This document shows positions 58,001 through 64,000 of a stretch of 64,000 bases of DNA, piece by piece (the first letter of the stretch is position 1; the number at the start of each line of letters is the position of its first letter). Under the pieces are notes generated by a model. That model worked only from the letters and a program-made list of their open reading frames with translations. It did no database searches and was not told the DNA's origin. The translations under genes and the position numbers were made by a program. The stretch is from Liolophura sinensis (taxonomy: Eukaryota > Mollusca > Polyplacophora > Chitonida > Chitonidae). The stretch lies in NCBI RefSeq assembly GCF_032854445.1, contig NC_088297.1, forward strand, positions 16,875,127-16,939,126, written 5' to 3'.

Positions 58001-58904
58001 TTAGACTAACGAGGTATTATGTTGAATATGACAGGATATTATGTTATAATAACAGAATACATTCAAGCATCACTCAGACAACAGACTTTCTGATAAAATT
58101 TACAGGTTAGTTTTTTTATTGTTTATTTACATGTATCTTTGTTCATATGAGGTAGGCCTTCCATTTCCTGCACAGTGCATGGCGACTTGGGGTCGTTGTT
58201 CTTTTGTAATATATGAATATTACCAAATACCGCACAAATCGTCTAAGGCCCTCGTGTCCAAGTGGTTAGCGTGGTAGGGCAGCACAAAAACCAAGAAGCC
58301 TCTCGCCATTGCGATTGCTGTGCATGGGTTCAAGTCCAGCTCATGCTGGCTATCTCTGTTGTTGTAAGTGGGAAGGTCTGTCAGCAACGTGATAATATTC
58401 GTGCAAACCCCACCAAGCCCCCGCTAGCCGCCCCCCCCCCCCCCCGCCTCCGTCGGCTCTGCACCGTTTCCTCCCTCCAGAATGCTGGCCGCCGTCGTAT
58501 AAGTGAAACATTCTAGAGTACCAATCAAATAAATTACCGGTAGGCTAATTAATAAATAATGAAATGTCATCGACAAAGAGTGAACAATCAAGATTCTACA
58601 CAAGCCAGATGCTAGGTACTATAGCCGGGAAAGGCTCATCAGTACCTTTTATTTCTGCCATTATTTATATTTTCAGTGGACAACACCTATAGAAGAGGTA
58701 CCCGATACTGAGTTTTCAAAAATTAATGCTTTCAGGGAATTGGTGAAAACCGAAACGCCATCCGCTGAGGAAAACAGACCACTCCGGTGGGAGCATGTGT
58801 GTGGTTACTGTGACATTAGTTCGGTTGCCATGGAGACATCTTCTTCAAAGGACAAGAGCCGGATGTTGGCCGTTCTGCTGAGGTTGAAAACTCCGACACC
58901 TTAG
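55025..58904 (+). CDS. Short, divergent clathrin light chain family protein
   Basis: Four exons: 55025-55108, 55947-56073, 56557-56668 and 58736-58904; GT-AG junctions, in frame, 163 residues (vertebrate light chains have about 210-250). Exons 2-3 align with the heavy-chain-binding helix: ESEKLKQWRQKQIKLL corresponds to ESIRKWREEQMERLEAL, and QEWLKSAKKELEAWHKQN to AEWKEKAIKELEEWYARQ. The C-terminal block LRWEHVCGYCD to KDKSRMLAVLLRLKTP corresponds to the family end (EWERVARLCDF, VSRMRSVLISLK). The N-terminus is only 28 residues before exon 2 and lacks the acidic conserved segment that in known light chains binds Hip1R. The exon 4 acceptor (GCTTTCAG, 58728-58735) was chosen because it keeps frame; an acceptor 56 bp earlier gives an immediate stop. 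It could be a specialised paralog or this animal's derived light chain. Confidence 0.85.
55479..55744 (-). mobile_element. SINE-A, full length, in intron 1 of the clathrin-like gene
   Basis: Complete minus-strand copy with tail, central domain (locally altered around CAGGTTGTAGCC) and head. Confidence 0.92.
56764..56982 (-). mobile_element. SINE-A in intron 3 of the clathrin-like gene
   Basis: Long AAAT/ATTT tail, central domain with a small deletion, partial head. Confidence 0.88.
57130..57660. repeat. Degenerate satellite of about 185 bp, three units
   Basis: Landmarks recur in order: GAGACCATG/GAGTCCATG, GGCCATGTGA followed by TTTGCC or TGTGCG, CATCAATTATTTCTAGAGTT (or a variant), and a final TATAGAATGACG/AAGAATGAAGAC block. 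Units are about 20-30% different by eye. There is no coding potential. It lies in intron 3. Confidence 0.6.
57674..57853 (-). mobile_element. SINE-A in intron 3 of the clathrin-like gene
   Basis: Well-preserved tail and central domain, cut off at GCCAGCATGAG (5'-truncated). Confidence 0.9.
57891..58095. mobile_element. MITE with long terminal inverted repeats, copy 1
   Basis: The left end GAAAGTTTGTTGTCTGAGTG plus ATGCTAGAATGTATTCTG is mirrored at the right end (CAGAATACATTCAAGCATCA plus CTCAGACAACAGACTTTC), giving inverted repeats of about 38 bp around an AT-rich core of about 125 bp. No transposase frame. The target duplication was not resolved. Confidence 0.85.
58243..58535 (+). mobile_element. 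SINE-A variant with poly-C interruption
   Basis: The head reads GGCCCTCGTGTCCAAGTGGT (a slightly different tRNA-like start) with B box GGGTTCAAGTCC. A run of about 15 C interrupts the central domain. Confidence 0.82.
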
Positions 58905-59073
58905 CACAAGCAGAACTGTACCAGTGCCGGTACAGGAAAGGATCCACATTGGATTGGCCATTGTCTCTTGTTAGTAACGAGAAACACATAAATTTACTAA
59001 AAAATCTTTATAACAAAGGAAGGGAGTATTAATTAACAGACTACAAAGCTTTGACCCGTATAATTATAGTCGA

Positions 59074-59268
59074 AAGTCTGTTATCTGAATGATACTAGAA
59101 TGCATTCTGTTATACTACCAAAATAGTGTGTCATATTCAACATAATATCCAGTTACACTAACACAACATAATGTGGCTGAAGTAATAGGGTAAGCGTTCT
59201 ATATCCCACATAATAATCTTCGGCAGTAACGGAATGCGTTCTAGCATCACTCAAACAACCGATTTTGT
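59074..59268. mobile_element. MITE, copy 2
   Basis: Same family as 57891-58095: left end GAAAGTCTGTTATCTGAATG plus ATACTAGAATGCATTCTG, right end GGAATGCGTTCTAGCATCAC plus TCAAACAACCG. It is more diverged than copy 1. It lies about 170 bp after the clathrin-like stop codon. Confidence 0.8.
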
Positions 59269-59269
59269 G

Positions 59270-60851
59270 CTTAATTTAATTCTTAATCAATGAGTAGGAA
59301 AACTTCCCCATTTTCTTGTACGGTATGTGTTTAGGCGCCTGGCTTTACATTTGCTTTGAACTTAATAACTTTTATTCACTTTAATCCGTGCCCGAACCAT
59401 GCAGTATGAAGTTTGAAGTTTGATTATTCCAAATAAAATGAGTCTTGGATTCGAAAAAGAAGATGTTTGATGGAGCTCAATACATAATTTTGTTCCTGTG
59501 ACATGCTTTTGTGAGCAAAAAACGAAAGAAAAAATCCTTCATCATCAGCAACTCTTGTAATTAAAACCCACAATTAAAGCTTTGATTTCGAGAATGCCAG
59601 TTTAACGAAAAGAATGCCACTCTCTTATAACTGCTAACCTTTAAGGTGTGTCTATCTTTTAAATACACGTGCACGTTTTCATAAATACCTGGATCTATTT
59701 CATAAACACATGGAGTGTTTAATCAACACTATTGTGTTGTAGTTATAGTTTCCAACATCATAAACGGTCGTATTATCAGTTGTTGGATAATCATATTTAA
59801 GTGTGTTACAGTTAAACATTAAGCAAGTTTATTATTTGTCACGCGTTGAAGTGATAACGACTTAATTTTCCGTGTAGAAAAAGACAGTTGTTTTATACTG
59901 GATTGTAACAAAACATGGACGTCCTGAATTAAACTGTGGATGTACATGTGGTATGCAGTTGTGAATTTGCAGAGATTTGCCAATGAACAGACCTGAGTTA
60001 TGGTGTGTGTTTTTGTACCAGTAAGTGACACTTCAGATTTCAAACCGGGTGAAACTATACTTCAGTCCTCAAACTGTTGTACGCTAATGTGTATCTGGCA
60101 CAATAGCCTCACGTGCAATGAAGTAGGTCAAAATTGATCCCCCTTTCATACAGCGTAAATGTACTCTTTTGAAAACCGATCCAGGGCCATTATATTCCCA
60201 TTTATTTACTCATATACATTCCCCACCATCTATAACTGACCTTACGCAAACTGCGTGAAGAGCCTACGTAGGCCAAACCACGAGCATGTTCATCATGGAT
60301 TCACAGCTTGTCAACAGATAATCTGTCCAGGTGTGGTAAATATGCTAGGCATATATTTTGAGTGGAATTCACAGGATTTTGGCTGGCCCATGGGACTATT
60401 ACGTCGTCTTTCAAGTGTCACGTGCACGTGGGGGAAGTTTGTCATTGATTTGCCAAAGGTCAGGTGGTTTACCTCGGATATACTCCTGTTCCATAAAGCG
60501 GTGTGCCATACTACAAGTAAAACATTCTACAGTACATAGTGTTAAGTAGCAAGAAATTGGGCGATGAAAAGAAATCCGACAATGTAGGTTTAGTGGCTGT
60601 AAATATATCACCAAGAATAAATGGAAAATCACCAAGATGGCGACAGCTCGGTAATCTGACCACAACCGCTTTTCCCTAGCTCTTGCGCATGCGTGTTAAT
60701 ATACTCTATACTCTGTGACTTTCTGGATTTCAAACTTCACATTACTAGCAACGTTTTCCCGTACTTTGTAGGTCTCACACAGTATAATAGCCTCACGTGC
60801 ATGAAGTAGGTCAGATTCGGTCCCTTGAATATAATTAAATAGGTACAGTAC
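59270..60851. other. Intergenic DNA; part of an old duplicated segment
   Basis: No supported gene. The stretch around 60100-60330 (TAGCCTCACGTGCAATGAAG; CTTACGCAAACTGCGTG) resembles 60785-60810 and 61185-61260 (TAGCCTCACGTGCATGAAG; CTTATGCAAACTGC). That suggests two diverged copies of a larger repeat that includes family E. Confidence 0.4.
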
Positions 60852-61030
60852 AGAGAGTAAACCCAGAGCAGTGACGACAGTGTGATAGCTGGCAAATGGT
60901 CACAGGCAACCTGTAAAATACTCCCTCTTGTCAATTTAGCGCGCTCAGTACTGTAGCCATCAACACGCCCCCACGGCTTAAGCAGAATCAGACAAGAATA
61001 AAAATGCAGTGATGTTAATTGCAATTTATT
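60852..61030 (+). repeat. Dispersed repeat family E, copy 4
   Basis: Contains GACAGTGTGATAGCTGGCAA, ATGGTCACAGGCAACC, GCTTAAGCAGAATC and GCAGTGATGTTAATTGCAAT, in the same order as the other copies. Confidence 0.65.
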
Positions 61031-61954
61031 AGACGTCACTGGTCTAGAATTATTAAAAATGCTGTGTTGTCATCACATTTAACATACACGCGGAATTATT
61101 TACCTACTTATATACCAATATACATTATTCTCCATCGTTATCTATCTGTATACCTACATTGTATCGTCTGCCTATAACTGTCCTTATGCAAACTGCTCGC
61201 AGAGCTCTCCTGCGTATGCAAACCGTGACCACGTTTGTCACAGATTCACTTGTCAGATCGAGTCCGCAAACATCTAGGTATTGCCGTTTTACTCGCGCCA
61301 ACACGCATACTTGCTTACACACGGCGGAGAAAACATTGTCTAAATAACATGGGAGTTCACCAATACTGTGCTTCGCGGTCTCATAAATCCAAAACCAGGT
61401 TTTGTTTTCACGTTCACAATTTACATATTCTGTGCAGTTTGTTCTGTTGTCTTACATACTATAACTCGTCTGGTTGTTGTCAGCCATACATCTTTGAATG
61501 TCGTCCAATATTGTTCATTTTCCTACACCTTCACATGTTGTGTCTTTCACCTCGTCTGCTTGCCACTGACGCGTTACTAGCGAAGTGCCCGGATGTCCGC
61601 GGTCTCGAATAGAGATTCTGTCACGGTGTGGTGAAGATGTTAGGCAATGACCAAGCAAAAAGGTTTTGAAATTAAACCACAGGGTAGTCGCTGGCCGACG
61701 GGATTCACCTGTGCAAAATTATAGACCTACATGTAACCAGCTCTTGAACAATGGGTTCGTTGGTCGGACGTGAGTTGTGCTGCGGGATTTTAGTCGTGTC
61801 GAACTTTTCAATGCCACCCACCCAAATATCCTTAACGGCGATAATTATTTTAAGGCCTTAGTTCTTGATTCAGAGCCACTAAATACACTCACTCACAACA
61901 CCAATTAGCATAAGCACTCACTATACAAAACGCACGCTGTGTGTTGTAAGAAGA

Positions 61955-62260
61955 AAGTAGTCCCATGTTGCTTCGGGCGAAAACATGCTTTGTTGTTTCG
62001 GAGGAACAGATGTTTCGTTTTAGAACATACGACCAAACGTTGTTACTGAAGAACATGGATGACTTGTTTCTTGGTGGAAGGATACGATCGTTCAGTCCCC
62101 CGTACGGGGACACATGCTTTGAAGTGGAAGAATATAATCGTCCAATTCCCCTTAGAAGGAGACATGCTTTGAAGTGGAAGAACAAACGGTTCTCTGTTGC
62201 TTCGCAGTGCCGTCTAAATGCGTTCCTGTTTCCATAGAAGAACACATCTTGGGGTGACTT
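61955..62260. repeat. Degenerate tandem repeat of about 49 bp
   Basis: Motifs ACATGCTTTGAAGTGGAAGA, TGTTGCTTCG/TTGTTTCGG and CGATCGTTCAGTCCCC recur at about 49-bp spacing for roughly six units. Open frames on both strands (90 codons plus, 134 codons minus) follow the repeat and have no recognised product. Confidence 0.6.
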
Positions 62261-62304
62261 TTGTGCAGAAACACGTCTTTGTGTTAGTGGCAAAATAATA
62301 CGTT

Positions 62305-62735
62305 GATTTATTATATATTTATTTTATTGGGATTTAACAACGCTGTACTCCAGGATATTTCAATATCAAAAAGAGGGCTCAGAATTTTGGATCGGTAAGT
62401 GAACCACTGGCTTTTGCCGAGTAACTGATCACCTGTCCCACGTGCGACAGAACTTTTTTACCTGCAGGGTATGGTGAATACGTCACATTGATGGATGACA
62501 AGTGAAGCCAGATCATCTGAACAGTTTTCCGGGGGTTACCGTGCCAGCGCGGCGCTATGGCCCGGGATACTCTCATTAATGCGGTCGATGCAGCTCATAA
62601 TGGCTTCCTGTCCGCTCTTACGTGGGAAGGCCTGCCTCCAAGCTGCGGATGGTCGTGGGTTTCCAACACCACAGTGCTGAAAGTGAAATATTATTGTGTA
62701 CGACGTATATCATTAGTCATATAAATAAATAAACA
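62305..62735 (+). mobile_element. SINE-A copy with an inverted fragment to its left
   Basis: A minus-strand tail fragment at 62305-62372 precedes a plus-strand, internally deleted copy at 62534-62735 (GCTGCGGATGGTCGTGGG; AAATAAATAAAC tail). Confidence 0.75.
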
Positions 62736-64000
62736 ATAAAATAAAATAAGTCATACCAGCACTCTTCTTCGCTTATTGTCACCAGTGCGCATATAACAGT
62801 TCCTAGTAGATGTGAAGGATTCGTTGTCTGGGACGGAGAAAGTATGCCTGGTTCGATATTTTCTGTTTTCACGGCTATTACTGCAATAATCCATTCAGAC
62901 TTTCGAAGTTTAAACTCAACATATGGCTTTCTTTAATGATGTACATGGATGGTCTCCCTCTACGGAGAGTATACGAGTGTATCGCGTTTTGCAGTTGTTA
63001 AAAAACCTGCATGGGCATTTCATGAAACTTCCACTATGAGGAGTATGCAAATATGAGGGAAAATTGGAGTTGTTGAAACTTGGACAGTCGTTGAAATAGT
63101 GGACGGCGCCCCCAGTGTGGGGAGTTTGGACGTGTGTCGGCAAATTGCAGTTGTTCAAGCCTGGGCAAGGAAGATAGGGGGTGAAAGGAAAGAAAGAAAA
63201 TGGAAGGCAAAGACGTAGATGCACACGTATATACATTAATTCAAATGAGTGTTTTCGTCATCGCCAGCGTTAAGAAGTTACCAAAAGTAACGTCAGAATT
63301 ACCGAGTATGTGGATAGAAATGGACAGTAATACGAAAGCAGCGGACAGCAATTGTGAGACGGAGAAGTCTCTGGCCACACGTTTTCTATGAAATGTGTCT
63401 ATTGTCAGTTTGATCTTTGCTTAGGTTTAATGAAACCTAAGAAAAAATGAACAGAATTTAAAAGAAAATAGCGTGGAAGTATAAACCAAATCACCACACA
63501 CATGCAATAGAACCTGTCTAGTGACAACCCACGTGACTGTAACCCTCTGCATGGTGGCGAGGTAATTCTTACAAGATCGAGTATCTTATGTATCTCTGCC
63601 TGGCACGGCCACGGCTAAACACAATTCCAGTGCTTCCCTATGGTAGTCCAAAATGACAAGTGGACATAAGTGGGTCATTATACGAATGGCATGTGCTATG
63701 TATCTAGACATGTAAGGTTAGACGGGGCTGTGCTAGGAGTTATATATTTATATACGTAAAGCATTTCATAGAGATGAAAAGAAGACCTTCAAAATGAATA
63801 GTGGCTACAAACTGGAGAGGAGCTCAACTATTTGACTAGTCTATACCTGGATATTTCAAAGAGCTACCAGGGAGCGTAAGAGGTATTTATATACAGGCCT
63901 ATGTAAATGCATGTATGCGTACAGATGTCACAGGAAACTTTCTTAACCACAAATACAGCGGGCTGACAGTTTTCCCATTTTTCTGTGAAACTAGAGGAAA
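62736..64000. other. Right edge, no supported gene
   Basis: A degenerate repeat of three units spaced 74-82 bp (GAGTATACGAGTG, GAGTATGCAAATATG, GAGTTTGGACGTG, each followed by a TTGCAGTTGTT-like block) lies at 62950-63170. Plus-strand frame 63200-63391 (63 codons) is unrecognised and without splice support. Confidence 0.45.

Noticed and set aside
58680-58735. Acceptor TTTTCAG at 58679 as start of the last clathrin-like exon
   Set aside because: With the phase left by exon 3 it gives a stop after five codons. The acceptor at 58735 keeps frame and aligns with the family.
61889-62293. 134-codon minus-strand frame and the 90-codon plus-strand frame opposite it
   Set aside because: Both track a degenerate repeat of about 49 bp. 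Simultaneous openness on both strands is explained by repeat composition.

Overview
The window is animal nuclear DNA, most likely from a lophotrochozoan and probably a mollusc. The evidence is intron-rich genes with GT-AG junctions, several tRNA-derived SINE families at high density, long intronic and 3'-flanking minisatellites, and frequent TACATGTA and TAGGCCTA palindromes. I base the mollusc assignment on memory of similar SINE text, not on a search. I see no operon-like structure, no CRISPR, no LTR element and no viral element.

Left part (1-18.7 kb): I can place no convincing gene. It holds a decayed 22-bp array (1.8-3.0 kb), a CpG-rich 31-bp array of about 52 units (5.0-6.6 kb), SINE pieces, and a long GT-rich array that grew inside a SINE (16.7-17.3 kb). 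From 18.77 kb a large plus-strand exon encodes an unrecognised, charged, probably disordered protein. Its C-terminal block lies in a shifted frame, and a further exon may lie at 22.3 kb.

Middle part (24-37.4 kb): POLR3K (minus) and SNRNP25 (plus) form a divergent head-to-head pair, the same arrangement as in human 16p13.3. POLR3K runs into a 5-kb satellite field. Its last codons are one satellite monomer, and a 66-bp dimeric higher-order repeat has grown from the same monomer. SNRNP25 has a 53-bp array of roughly 40 units in its last intron and another short array just after its stop.

Right part (37.4-64 kb): SINE-rich spacer, then a nine-exon TBCEL gene on the minus strand (43.3-52.3 kb). 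It has an insertion of about 270 residues in the leucine-rich-repeat region, and its C-terminal tail overlaps a 125-bp tandem array. A four-exon plus-strand gene at 55.0-58.9 kb encodes a short, divergent clathrin light chain family member; a MITE lies in its last intron and another just beyond its stop. The rest is repeat-rich and gene-poor.

The genes are unrelated housekeeping functions: RNA polymerase III, the minor spliceosome, tubulin turnover and clathrin coats. The shared feature is structural: tandem arrays repeatedly begin at or inside gene 3' ends and exon edges. All exon coordinates were derived by eye from splice motifs and from remembered family sequences.
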